Source: Verticillium longisporum
Lineage: Eukaryota; Ascomycota; Sordariomycetes; Glomerellales; Plectosphaerellaceae
Reading direction: 5' to 3'
NCBI GenBank assembly: GCA_019188255.1
Contig: JAETXT010000006.1
Coordinates: forward strand, 4,216,001 to 4,280,000
Length of the DNA: 64,000 nt
The notes beneath the pieces were generated by a model that was not told the DNA's origin, ran no database searches, and saw only the letters and a program-made list of their open reading frames with translations. Positions 22,577 to 33,230 of this stretch are shown in pieces. Position 1 is the first letter of the stretch. The number at the start of each line of letters is the position of its first letter. Both the position numbers and the translations under genes were made by a program.

Positions 22577-23987
22577 TCAAAGAAGGGTAGAGCTTCTTGC
22601 AGTTTCTGCTGAACGACGCATGAGGACCTCCGCAGGGAACACACTTGAGGGTAGTCTCAGTGCAAACACTGTGGTGGTGACCCTCCTTGGCGCATTGCCC
22701 GCACATCTGGGGCAGGTCGCACTGGTGAGCTTTGTGGCCGCGGCCAACCTGCTGACAGTTGTAGCACTGGTCGAGGCGAGGACGAGATTCGAAGACCTTG
22801 GTCCTCCCGGATTGTCCTCCCGCATAAGCGTAACCCTCCGCGAGTAGCCTTTCCGCGTCCGCCTTCTTCGTGAGGTAGATAACCATTGAGCCGTACGCCT
22901 TCGGAACATCCCTGTTGCTAAGCCAGCCTACCTTCGCAACTTGAACGTCATTTTCTTTGCCAATCTCCTCGGCGGCTCCACTACGAATGGCATTCGCCTC
23001 ATCCACGACCACCGTGCGGGACACGTAGTCGACTTTGACGGGGTAGAGTTCGTCTCTCAGCATCCGGGCTCCCCGCGGCAGCTTGGCTCCCACGAGCCGT
23101 TTCACCATGGTGTGCTCCTCCTCGTTTCTGCAGGCAATTCTGATTCGAGGCTTCTTCGGGTCTTTGGTCACAGCCAGGCAACGCCAATCGGATTGGCTCT
23201 GGTCCACCCTGACCTCGCCTTCCGTGAGGGTACGAACAGCGCCCGGTGTCAGTTGTTCGTCTTGTTCGTCCTCGATCCTTGACGTGTCGATCGTGCAGAA
23301 GACCACGTCTGTTGGACCCGGTGGTGCCGTGGGGCCCGGGCCCGCGTTGTCGAGTCGGCTGGTCGGTGGCATTCGGGCAATGTCTGCGTAGGATGGCTCG
23401 GACCTCTGCTGCCCTGTAACCATCGTTGCAATCGCTTCGGCGCTTCCGCGTATGCTCTGGGCTTGTTCTGTCATTTGTTCCGTGACCATGTGTAGTTTGT
23501 CTTTAGTCGTAAGAAGGTCCCTCTTAAGTTCTCGGTTTTCGTCTTGAAGATCTTCAATCAGTTCCGCCAGTGACTGGAGCTTAACTAAGACTGCTTTGAG
23601 GAGCTTCGTTTGCTGCTTCATCGGTTCCTGTTTTGCGAGTCGCGACGTGTCGTCGTCTACCTGTCGCTCTTTCTCCACGGACGGTCGTCCTCCCAACGCC
23701 GCTCTGGCATTGCGCCTGTTGGGCTTCCTAGTCGTGATTTCCGCATCGTCGGTTGTATCGTCGATTGTCTGATTTTCGATGGCTTTGCTGCTCGGTTTGC
23801 GCGGTCGAAGTCGTCGCTGCTCAACACCATTCCTCCCTTCCTCGTCAGACGCGACGTTGATCGTGTCGTTTTCGGTCGCCATGGCTGCAGGTGGGGCGCC
23901 ACGTGGAGTGGGATCCACCAGTTCGCGTGTCGCGCCGTCCCGCGTCAAGACCAACCCACCTTCGATCGGTTTGATGCCGTACTTCAA
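22569..23987 (-). CDS. LINE ORF1: gag-like RNA-binding protein with zinc knuckles
   Basis: Protein of up to 472 aa expected to coat element RNA and chaperone it. Residues about 130-190 form a likely coiled coil ([19 protein letters not shown]). The C-terminus has three CCHC-type knuckles: [16 protein letters not shown] (spacing 2-6-4), [14 protein letters not shown] (canonical 2-4-4) and [15 protein letters not shown] (2-3-6). The last codons overlap the ORF2 start in the octamer ATGAGTAG, suggesting coupled translation of ORF2. The true start could be a later ATG ([12 protein letters not shown], about residue 36). Confidence 0.9.
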   Translation of the reverse strand: MKYGIKPIEGGLVLTRDGATRELVDPTPRGAPPAAMATENDTINVASDEEGRNGVEQRRLRPRKPSSKAIENQTIDDTTDDAEITTRKPNRRNARAALGGRPSVEKERQVDDDTSRLAKQEPMKQQTKLLKAVLVKLQSLAELIEDLQDENRELKRDLLTTKDKLHMVTEQMTEQAQSIRGSAEAIATMVTGQQRSEPSYADIARMPPTSRLDNAGPGPTAPPGPTDVVFCTIDTSRIEDEQDEQLTPGAVRTLTEGEVRVDQSQSDWRCLAVTKDPKKPRIRIACRNEEEHTMVKRLVGAKLPRGARMLRDELYPVKVDYVSRTVVVDEANAIRSGAAEEIGKENDVQVAKVGWLSNRDVPKAYGSMVIYLTKKADAERLLAEGYAYAGGQSGRTKVFESRPRLDQCYNCQQVGRGHKAHQCDLPQMCGQCAKEGHHHSVCTETTLKCVPCGGPHASFSRNCKKLYPSLNE

Positions 23988-24083
23988 CGAAACAAATAAG
24001 AAGTGGCGATACAGAGGGTGCTCGAATCAGTCCGTTACGGTACGTACAGTTCTGCTAAGGAACAGCTCAATGTCAGTACAGTC

Positions 24084-24094
24084 GGTACTGTACA
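24084..24094. repeat. Target-site duplication, copy at LINE 5' end
   Basis: GGTACTGTACA, identical to 18488-18498. It also forms part of an inverted repeat with the element's first bases (GTACAGT at 24076-24082 against ACTGTAC at 24087-24093). Confidence 0.85.
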
Positions 24095-25514
24095 TCTGGT
24101 GACGAAAGTAGTGCTCAAGGAGCAGGTTGAGAGATGCACCACACGGCCCTGCCTTGGTTCTGGAGATTCCGAGGATCGGGGCGGCGCGAGGGGGGAGTGG
24201 GTGCCACTTGACCATGTATACGCAGCCTACGGGGAAATGTTAATATATTCGAAGCGAGCAGTCCAAGCCCCCTGGCCCTGTCGGAGGTACCGCGGACGGC
24301 AGAAGCACAGGGCAGACGAAGCCACCTGGGATCGCTGCCAGGCAGTGCGCCGTCGCTTGACTTCCATCTGGTCTCGTCTGTCAGCGGGACGTGTCAAGCA
24401 AACATCTGTCAGGGGCGACGGGCGCGAAAACTGAGTTGGGAGAATGGCGGGGAATACCAGGCATAGGCATGCTCGATCTCTCTGTTAGCGCGTCGGCATT
24501 CCCCTCAGACCTCGTCACAATGACCAATCAAGTTCTCAACATATGCCATCTCGAGCCGCTGGGTGGGTAGAGTGGGGTGGATCTGTACGGAGGCAACAGG
24601 GGTTCCCGGCCACCAATGCGCCGATGAAACAGCCGGACACTCGACGCGATGCAAGGTACGCTGGTCCAGGAGGCAGGCTCAGTCCGAAGGAGAGGAATGA
24701 TCGGCGCGCCTCTGTTACTCCTTACACCTGGTTCCTCGTATCTCCGTGCTGCCAAGATGCCGTTCCTGACACGCTCGATTCTTGCACCGACTCTCTGCTG
24801 TCTGCCATCTAGGCCAGCCAGATGATACCTGCCTGATGCGAGTGAGCAATCGATGGCCTTACGGAGCTTACCTACGTGCTTGCTGCGAAGGTAGGACCTT
24901 GAAGTCAAACAGTGTAGGCAGTCTTTGGTTAGCAGATTTGTGAGGTCATCATCGGAAATCATGGCTACCTTGACCCAGCGTGGGCTGCAAGGTGCCCAAT
25001 CTTCGCCTCGTCGCACAGTCTTGTTTCGCAGCATTGCCAAGCCTGCATTTTGGTTGAGTGAACGCCTCTTTCCCTCATACAATTGCGCACGCTGCTCGCG
25101 TCTTTCTTGTTCGTGTCGCACCTTGCGACTGATCTAATTCTTTTGCCTCCGACACCCAATGGCTTTTCTCATGTTGATAGGCTGTCACGGCAGCCCGAGG
25201 CACATATGGCCTACCCCCTCCTCATCATATCCGCCCACTTGTTCTGAAACCAGGTAGTTCCCTGGAGGCCTGGCCCTCGCTGACAGCAAAATGTTGGGTT
25301 GGCCAGCTCCAGGTCCTGTCCTTGCCCCCTTTTTGAGAACAACATCGAGTACATGCTGTGCATGCCACGCTGATAGTGGTAATCTTCGCTCATGCCATTC
25401 GTCGTCCTATTTGTGGCGCACGGCCGGCCAACGTGGTGCAGCAAGAGACCAGCATCGAGTGATGCCTGGGTCTGTATTCCGCAAGATCTACTACGTGCTC
25501 GATACGCGAGTACC
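24095..25514. other. Intergenic region upstream of the LINE, no gene supported
   Basis: 1.4 kb between the LINE and the stop of the next minus-strand gene. Before the insertion it would have been the distal part of the ferric reductase upstream region. The largest frame (24528-25121, minus) is Arg-rich with no family resemblance. Confidence 0.45.
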
Positions 25515-27755
25515 TCAGAATCCCAGCTCATCGTCACTCGCCCGCGCCTGTGCTTGTGGCTGTCGACCGCTGATGTCTCCCAGTGCCTGTCGCTTGGACT
25601 TTGGTCTCGCCGCCATCGCGGCCCTTTGCTTCTTCGTCACAACGGGATCTGGAGTACAAATTTGCTGCTTTGTTGGTGCAAAAACTTCTTGCACCGTGCC
25701 GCCGACTTCCCCCCGTCTTCGTCTCCCCGCCGGCCCCTTGGCACCCGCCATAGGGTAGCGACTGCAAGGCCGCTTGGGACTTGCCACAACCCATTCACTA
25801 ATACCTTCCTCCCACCTGTATCCCACAAATGTGGCCTTGTTGACGCAATTCTGTTCCATCACAGAGTGGTTTGGGCCCGATACAACAGTGCTCATGCATT
25901 CAGCAAATGCAAGGTCGCGCAGGTCATGCGTCTTATGCGCCAGCAAGAAGGCCCCGTCCTGTCTGAGGCTCTCTAACCCAGGCAACCCGGCCTCTTCAAA
26001 CCGGTCGCAGAGCTGTGAGAAGAAATGATGCGGCGCCACTGATGTCGTCCTTGCTGATGCGCGCGCAATGGAGCATGCCAGCCCTGCTATCACATTATAC
26101 CGGCCGACGGTGAGTGTTTTGGGAAACCCCTTCCCTCCTCGGGGCCAGTGCTTTCTCACGTCTAGCATGTATCCGTCATTGGCTGCGTGGACATTGTCGA
26201 AACCTGCTGCTGAGACAACAAATATGGCAAGTTCGAGCATATACAGCGCATCGTCATTGCCCTTCCGCCTTGTACTCCTGGCCAACGCTTCATGCAAAAC
26301 GTAGACGACGCGATGGAGTGCATAATTCTTGACGTGGCTCGTCTTTCCGTCTGCTGCTTCTGCGAAGCATCTGTGCCCCTGCGCCGCCACAGACATGGCA
26401 ACAAGACCGCCCACCACACTGGCAAGAGTCGAGAGAATATCGGTCATTGTGATGCATTGCGATCGTGGCGGCGATCGTGTAAGGCAGGCTAGAGATGCGA
26501 TCGCAGCTGACGCATGTTGCAGGGCGTAGATGCTGGTTCTGGGCTCCGACACGGCCCACGATGCTGCTTTCCATAGGTTTGATAGAGCCTTGGTCGAGAG
26601 CCATTCGGCAGGAAGTTGCCTAGAAGACAGGAGCGACGACGTGCTGCGTGAGAGTCTTGACGCCATCGCTGGCTGTTCAATTGCTTCGACTAACAGAGAT
26701 AACGAGGAGAGACGACTATCTTCTTTCAACTGACTTCGAAGTGATCGTGGGGCCGGGTAGGTTCTCTCAGCTGTCGTCTCCAATATCGTAGAAGCGTCAT
26801 CCGTGTAGCCGAGCTGATTGTAGTGATGTGCGATGATGCCAGCAAAGACAGGCTCGATTAGCCCCTCCGTGATTGCCTCTCGGATCACCCAAAGTGCGTG
26901 TGCGCGGACCAGGGAGGCAAAGTATTTCCACCCAGCATCGGAGCCGCTCATCTGCTCAAGGTCGCTGTATAAACGAGTCGTTGCACTTGGAGGAGTGAAT
27001 AGCGAGGACGCTCCTGTTTTGGATGCATTGTTGGCTTCCCAGGCCTCAACGCCTACAGCATACTCTGGAATCTTACGCAAACACATGTGCAGAAGAGACT
27101 TCTGGTTGGAGACAGAGTCAGGCGTCGCTGTCGCACGGAGGAGGGTGTCCAAGATTCGTAACATGCTCTCGTAATGCACGTAGCGATGCTGAGCCACGGG
27201 GGAATGTGCTTTCCTCAAGCAGCCGATCGACGCAATGAGCGGTCCAGATTGCGTCGGATTGCCCGAGTAGGACATGGATCGGCTGCTCCTGTTGCGGATG
27301 CCCTGACCGTCCTTACTTGCCTGGGTAGACACATCCTTCTCGGGTTTGACCAGCTTGGTCCGGCGGAAGATGGGAGTCTGCGGCATGGGACCACCGAGAG
27401 TTCGCGGCCGGTCCCCATGACCCCAGCGTGTTGTGCCAACAACGCAATCAGCTCCGGTAGCCTGCTTTTTGGAATAGGTACGGCATGGTCTTTTCGTTTC
27501 GTGCAGCTGTTCTCCTTCTGCTATCTTCCGCTTCTGCGACAACTTGGCAGAGCCGTTGAGGTTCTCAGGGTGTATGTGAGGGAACGTGCGCTCTTGAGCA
27601 TATATCTCCCTCCGTAGCGCAGCTATGCGATTCTGAAGGGGCCGCAGCAATCGATGACACCTCGTTGCAGTCCATGACAATCGTGACTTGTCAATCCGCG
27701 GTGATCGTGTCGCTGGTGATGCTTTTGATGACCGCGTAGTCGTAGAAGGCGACAT
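25515..27755 (-). CDS. Conserved-looking fungal protein of unknown function
   Basis: I do not recognise this gene. It is a single 746-codon frame if the start is ATG at 27755 (MSPSTTTRSSKASP); an earlier in-frame start at 27872 would add 39 residues lacking the Ser/Thr-Pro character, so I prefer the internal one. The N-terminal 200 residues are basic and disordered, with Arg/Lys-Pro motifs suggesting a nuclear protein. The middle (about 230-620) is predicted mainly helical by eye, with regular Leu/Ala spacing like a helical-repeat scaffold. Near residue 640-670 comes a motif, VGYRWEEGISEWVV. The C-terminus is again basic and disordered (KKQRAAMAARPKSKRQALGD). No catalytic motif was seen. The protein-like composition over the whole length makes a real gene very likely. 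Confidence 0.75.
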   Translation of the reverse strand: MSPSTTTRSSKASPATRSPRIDKSRLSWTATRCHRLLRPLQNRIAALRREIYAQERTFPHIHPENLNGSAKLSQKRKIAEGEQLHETKRPCRTYSKKQATGADCVVGTTRWGHGDRPRTLGGPMPQTPIFRRTKLVKPEKDVSTQASKDGQGIRNRSSRSMSYSGNPTQSGPLIASIGCLRKAHSPVAQHRYVHYESMLRILDTLLRATATPDSVSNQKSLLHMCLRKIPEYAVGVEAWEANNASKTGASSLFTPPSATTRLYSDLEQMSGSDAGWKYFASLVRAHALWVIREAITEGLIEPVFAGIIAHHYNQLGYTDDASTILETTAERTYPAPRSLRSQLKEDSRLSSLSLLVEAIEQPAMASRLSRSTSSLLSSRQLPAEWLSTKALSNLWKAASWAVSEPRTSIYALQHASAAIASLACLTRSPPRSQCITMTDILSTLASVVGGLVAMSVAAQGHRCFAEAADGKTSHVKNYALHRVVYVLHEALARSTRRKGNDDALYMLELAIFVVSAAGFDNVHAANDGYMLDVRKHWPRGGKGFPKTLTVGRYNVIAGLACSIARASARTTSVAPHHFFSQLCDRFEEAGLPGLESLRQDGAFLLAHKTHDLRDLAFAECMSTVVSGPNHSVMEQNCVNKATFVGYRWEEGISEWVVASPKRPCSRYPMAGAKGPAGRRRRGEVGGTVQEVFAPTKQQICTPDPVVTKKQRAAMAARPKSKRQALGDISGRQPQAQARASDDELGF

Positions 27756-28644
27756 TCTGGCGTGAGGCGATTTGGTATGAGAGCGGGCTTGAGGCCGCCA
27801 CCATATGGTGTATGCTGCGAGTAGAAATGATGCTAGAGGTTGCGAATGTTTACTTGGATGCCAGAAGACCAAGAAAAAGGGAGCGCCACTCCAGACGCGT
27901 CTCGAAGCTAAGGACTCGAGAGGGGAAATGTAAGTTTACTTGGAGCAAAGATTCTTTCGTAATATGACGGGTCGTCTATCGGCGTATGTGAAGCTTAGGA
28001 TCAACGACCGATGAACGAGGTGGTGTTTGGCCAAGTCCCTTGTTTACTCAATTACTATAATCGTACTAGCGTTACCAGGCATGTTGAGGTCACACTGCAT
28101 TGAAGGCGATGAACCGAGCTTGTGCCGGCACATTGCCGTGGAGCATAGAGGCCCACAGATTGCCGCTTTCTGGGACACATGGTTGGCTAATGGAGCTCAT
28201 GCGACGGCTTCGAGCCCTGCACCCTTTTCCTTTTTTCCCCGCCCCGGGTTCCTGATGCCCCAAAGTGAAGGGTCCCAATAGGCGGCCCGGACTAAGCTAC
28301 CTGGTACTCCAGCGACTGACGATGATTTTTTCCCGTTCAGCGTTTCCCGAGTTTCGTCCAACATCCACAACCCCTTTCCACATCTCCACGCTTGTACATT
28401 CCCTTTGTCTGTCACAGGGAAGCCTAGAAGCTTGTGACAGTGTTTATTAGTATTCGATTCGTCCGCGCTAATCCCTTCTCCGGAGTTTTCGATTTGCCTA
28501 CCGCCTGTACAACATCGAACTCATCATTCTCCCCAACACTTTACTGCCTTGCTTTACGCTTGGTCACAACGACACTGCACCAGTAGCTCCGACTCTTCCC
28601 ACCTCCTGGATTTGTAGCAGTTGCTACAAAAAACCATTGTCGCC
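27756..28644. promoter_or_regulatory. Divergent promoter region, unknown gene / clu1
   Basis: About 0.9 kb between two divergent start codons. The last 150 bp before clu1 are CT- and CA-rich, typical of a fungal 5' leader. No other gene is supported. Confidence 0.5.
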
Positions 28645-31600
28645 ATGTCTTCCGAGAAAAACGAGGTTCCTGCTGGGTCGGGTGAGCAGGCAGTCTTCCT
28701 AAGTTTCTGTGTTCCTATTCATTGACTTAATCCAGTCCCCGCCGCCGAAGAAGTCGCAGCTCAAGACAGCGCTGGGCAGGAAGCCGCGATTGCCGAAAAC
28801 GATATTGATCAGGAAGAGCACGCCGCAGAGGGTACGGCACAATCTACTCACTGAGACTTAATAGCAAACTGACATGACGACCAGCCCTCATCAACCTCAC
28901 GATTGGCCTACCGCAAGAGCCCCACTCCATGACGATCCTGGTATGCTCTACTGCTTGACGACTGCTTCCGATTACCCTGTGACGCCTGATCTAATAAGAA
29001 CAATGGCAGGTCTCGCCCCAAGAGCAAGTTCACGAAGTTCGTCAGTCCATCATCGACTTGCCTGCGGCCTTCCGGTACACTTGCTTCCACCTCGAGCACA
29101 ATGGCGAGCGCGTCAATGACTTCATCCCCATGTCAGAAGTTCCCGGCATTGCCGAAAACCCCAATGTGACGCTGGTTGAGGATCCCTACACCGAAAAGGA
29201 GGCCCGCATACATCTTGTTAGGATCCGTGAGCTCATCGGTGGTGCGGGCGACCGTGCCGATGTAGTTCAGGGTGTCCTGCCCGGCCTCTCGCTCCTTGAT
29301 TCTATCGACGTTACTGCGAAGCATGGCTCCGAGCGAAACGAAGATCAGCCGCCTGCTGAGCAGCCTGAGCCAGTGGGAGAGTCCACTTTTAGCTCTCCAG
29401 CTTCGATTTCTCACCTCCTACCGCCCCCACCAGAGGATGCTCCGAAGACCATCAAGACCATCACGCTCTCGTCCTGGAACCCGCCTCCGTGCCATCTGAA
29501 ACAAAGGGGGCACCTGCTCTACTTGATCATCACGACCAACGAAGGTGAACAATTTCAGGTCACCGCACACGTTGGCGGCTTTTACGTCAACAAGTCTTCC
29601 AACAGCAAGTTCGATCCGCTACCGCGGCCGGCCCCTAAAGGACAGTCTGCCCACTCGCTGCTGAGCCTACTCGAGCTCATATCCCCGTCCTTTGAGCCGA
29701 GCTTCAAGGCTCTGCAGGAGTTCAACAACCGCAAAGACCCTCTTGCCACGTTCCAGATTGCCAACGCCATTCCAGCAGCCCCCTGGATTGTGCCCTCCAC
29801 CACGTCGCCCCACTGCACACACCTCTCCGACCCTACTCGCTCCCAGGAGACGTACCTTATTGCGGGCGTGGACAACACTGACACGCTGCGGGACTGGAAC
29901 GAGGAGTTCCAATCGGCGAAAGAATTGCCGAAAGAGACTGTCCAAGATCGAGTTTTCCGCGAAAGACTTCTTTCCAAGCTCTTCGCGGATTACAATGACG
30001 CTGCCACCCGCGGTGCGGTCCTGGTAGCTCGTGGCGAGATCCCACCTCTTAACCCTACAGAATGCAAGGATGCCCAAATTTTTGTCTACAACAACGTCTT
30101 CTTCTCTTTCGGAGCCGACGGCGTGGGCACGTTCACTTCGGAGGGCGGAGATGAAGCTGCGCGGGTCGCCACTGGCAAGGACGTCGCAGGCGTGAGGCTA
30201 GTGAACCAGCTGGACGTTGACGGCCTCTTCACTACTGCAACAGTTGTCGTCGACTACCTCGGAAAGCGTATCGTTGGCCAGAGCATTGTTCCCGGCATTT
30301 TTAAACCCCGTGAGCCTGGTGAGAATCAAATCGACTACGGCGCTGTGGAAGGCAAGGATATTGTAGCTGCGGATGATCGCTTCGTCTCGGTCTTTGAGAA
30401 ATTGTCCCGTGCGTTGAGGGTTAAGAAGCATCCAGTTTGGGACAAGGAGAGCAAACGCATCGACCTAGAGGCCAGTGTTGAGACTAAGGGCTTGATGGGA
30501 ACTGATGGACGCAAGTATGTGCTCGATCTTTACAGAGTCACACCCCTGGACGTCGCCTGGCTGGAGGCTTCAGCTGAAGAGGGCGAGTTCCCTGAATACC
30601 CTCACCGCATGACCGTGTTGCGTCCCGAGCTTGTCGAATCCTTCGGCCGGAAGAAGATGAAGGAGTGGGTTGATGAACAGCTCGCGCAGCGCGCTCAGTC
30701 GAAGCAGGAATCCACGGAGGACACGACAAAGCAGGCCTCGACTGCCGACAGCACAGGCGAATCGACCGAAGCTCAAGCAACTTCCGAGAAGGAGAAAGAC
30801 CGCATCGATCTCTCTCAGTTCCAATTCGCTCTTAACCCCGACGCCTTCAGCGGCCAGTTGCCTCAAACTCCTGACGAGAAAGCGGAACTCAAGGCTGACG
30901 AGAAAGATGTTCGTGTCGCCTGCGAGTATCTGACCGATCGAGTCATTCCTGACTTGGTGCGCGAGCTTCAGGACTGCGATATCAGCTTCCCTATGGATGG
31001 TCAGGCACTTAGTCGTTTGCTGCACAAGAGGGGTATCAACGTGAGATACCTGGGTAGGATTGCCTCACTGAGTACGGATCCGCGACTCCAGTGCCTCAGG
31101 GATATCGCGATCCAGGATATGGTCGCCCGTTCGTTCAAGCACGTCATTTCTTCCTTCTTGCGGGAGACTCCCAGCCCGTTGGCCTCGTCTTGCGTTGCCC
31201 ATCTTCTGAACTGCCTTCTCGGCGCGGAGTTGAATCCGAAGCCTGTTGCCGAAGTGGATCCCACCATGAAGGCGCTCTACTCGGATCTCGATACCTCGTA
31301 TGAATCTGTCACTCCGCAGACCTTGAGGGCTCGTATCTCTGAAGAAACACACCGACGATACAGGTTCAAGCTGGATGACGAGTGGTACAAGAGCATCAAG
31401 CCTCTTCAGACCCTCAGAGAAATCTCTCTCAAGCTTGGCCTCCAGTTGCAAGCCAAGGAGTACTTGTTCTCCAAGACGGACAGTACCGAAGCTCCTACTG
31501 AAGCCAAGCCCGCTGATGCGACAGCCAATGGTCAGCTTAATGGCGAATCAAAGAAGAAGAACAAAAGAAGATCCGCGCCGCCTCGCCTGCTGTAGGCGCT

Positions 31601-32626
31601 ACCACTGGAGCACCGTGCACGTACAGTGCCGACGATGTCAGCAACATTGTCCCTGTCGTACAGCACTCCTGCCCTCGCAGCGCTCTTGCCGAGGAGGCGC
31701 TGGAGGCAGGCCGCATCTCCATCATGCAGTCGCAGAAGAAACTTGGCCAAGAGCTTCTGCTAGAGTCTCTCTCCCTGCACGAGCAGATTTATGGCATTCT
31801 TCACCCAGAAGTTGCTCGTGTGTACAACACACTGTCCATGCTTTACTACCAGCTGGATGAGAAGGAGGCAGCTGTAGAGCTCTCCCGCAAGGCTATCGTT
31901 GTTTCTGAGCGGACGGTTGGTGTCGACTCAGCCGAGACTCTGCTCAACTACCTTAACCTAAGCTTGTTCCTTCACCAGACTGGCGATAGCCAAGGCGCTT
32001 TGTCGTATGCGAAGCACGCCCTTCAGCTTTGGAAGATAATCTATGGCTCTGACCACCCTGACTCGATTACGACCATCAACAATGGTGCCGTCATGCTTCA
32101 GCACCTGAAGGCATACCATGAGTCTAGATTATGGTTTGAGGAATCGCTACGAGTCTGCGAGAAGGTCTTCGGAAAGTCGTCGATCAACGCTGCGACGCTG
32201 CTGTTCCAGCTTGCTCAAGCACTGGCCCTCGACCAAGACTCCAAGGGCGCAGTCAAGCGCATGCGGGAATCCTACAACATCTTCCTGAGCGAGCTAGGCG
32301 CTGACGACAAAAATACCAAGGAGGCAGAGAGCTGGTTGGAGCAACTCACCCAGAATGCCGTCTCCATCGCAAAGCACGCCAAAGACATGCAGACTCGCCG
32401 CCTGCGCACAGGCATCAAATTCTCACCTCGAGGCGCCCCTTTCGAAGCTGACGTACCCTCTTCTGTCGCCTCGACCTCTCGCCAGACTCAGCTCGATGGC
32501 TCCTCTCAAATGGACTCGCGTAGCATCGATGAGCTCATCAAGTTCATTGAGGGCAACGACCAGCAAACCAACAAGTCTTCGAAGCGGCCAAGCAGGGGTA
32601 ACCCCAAGAGGCGAGGCAAGGCTTGA
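28645..32626 (+). CDS. clu1: Clustered mitochondria protein Clu1/CluA (apparent frameshift)
   Basis: Cytosolic RNA-binding protein needed for normal mitochondrial distribution and associated with eIF3 in yeast (family knowledge). Exons 28645-28681, 28736-28831, 28885-28940 and 29010-32626 give about 1268 aa, the usual length. The N-terminal ubiquitin-like region includes LINLTIGLPQEPHSMTIL across exon 3. The CLU domain spans about 350-600 (DYNDAATRGAVLVARGEIPPLNP, FFSFGADGVGTF). The eIF3-p135-like region follows (about 660-870). C-terminal TPRs include LGQELLLESLSLHEQIYGILHPEVARVYN. At an A4 run (31563-31566) in a Lys-rich linker the frame ends shortly after, while the conserved text (DDVSNIVPVV, SALAEEALEAGRIS) continues one base out of phase; one added A makes exon 4 exactly 1206 codons. 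A weak alternative is an unusual intron in the linker. Three small 5' exons precede the main one. Confidence 0.94.
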
Positions 32627-33230
32627 GCGACGCGCCGATTTGGAATTTTCCAGGAATTTTCGAGCAAATACTCTGCGGCAGCGTAGTCAACGGGAGGGCT
32701 TTTTATAGCGTGGAGAATATTGTTGTATAACAGACATGTCAAAAAAGAAAGGTTCAAAAGGTCAAGGCATCTGATGATGCCGCATTGGCTCATGTGGTTT
32801 GCATGGTTAAGGGGCTGGGCGAGTGGACCGTCAGTCAGAGCATGTGGGCCAACGAAGGCGGCCTGCTGCCAAGACTCAGCACAATACTCAATCCGTGTAA
32901 TCAAAATTCATCTTCACTCCAAATACACATCCACTCCCATGTGATCCTTAATTTTTGACTACAGACAGAAAGGTGTTTAGCATTCAAGGCCACGCAAGAA
33001 ACAACTGACTGCCCGGCAGAGGCGAACAGCAAGGAGCTTGGGGAACATGCAACCTGGACTTCATGGCTTAATTTTCCGCAGCGAAGCACAAAATCAAGGC
33101 TTGTTTCCGCCGAGAGCGCTCGCTATAGCAAGACCACGACTGACTGGAGCGTGGTATGATCCTATGCTTTGGAAACCCCTGGGAGTATTGGTCAACAAAA
33201 AAATTGGTTGACGGGAGACACTTGCGGAAC
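32627..33230. other. Convergent intergenic region clu1 / forkhead gene
   Basis: About 0.6 kb holding two 3' UTRs. No additional gene is seen. Confidence 0.5.

Larger units (their letters stand above)
18499..24083 (-). mobile_element. Full-length non-LTR (LINE) retrotransposon, Tad-like fungal clade
   Basis: About 5.6 kb element in minus orientation with a short 5' UTR (24083-23988), ORF1 with zinc knuckles, ORF2 with endonuclease, reverse transcriptase and an RNase H-like domain, and a 3' UTR ending in an AATAAA-like motif and a short TG-dinucleotide tail (18510-18499) in place of poly(A). It is flanked by an identical 11-bp target duplication, which fixes both ends. Both ORFs are open apart from one likely one-base omission at 19478-19481. 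There is no excess of stop codons or C-to-T decay, so it has not been visibly hit by RIP and looks young. The clade assignment rests on domain order and the FVDD reverse-transcriptase motif, and is inference. Confidence 0.93.

Noticed and set aside
24528..25121. 197-codon minus-strand frame after the LINE
   Set aside because: Arg-rich translation without any domain, and overlapping frames on the other strand.
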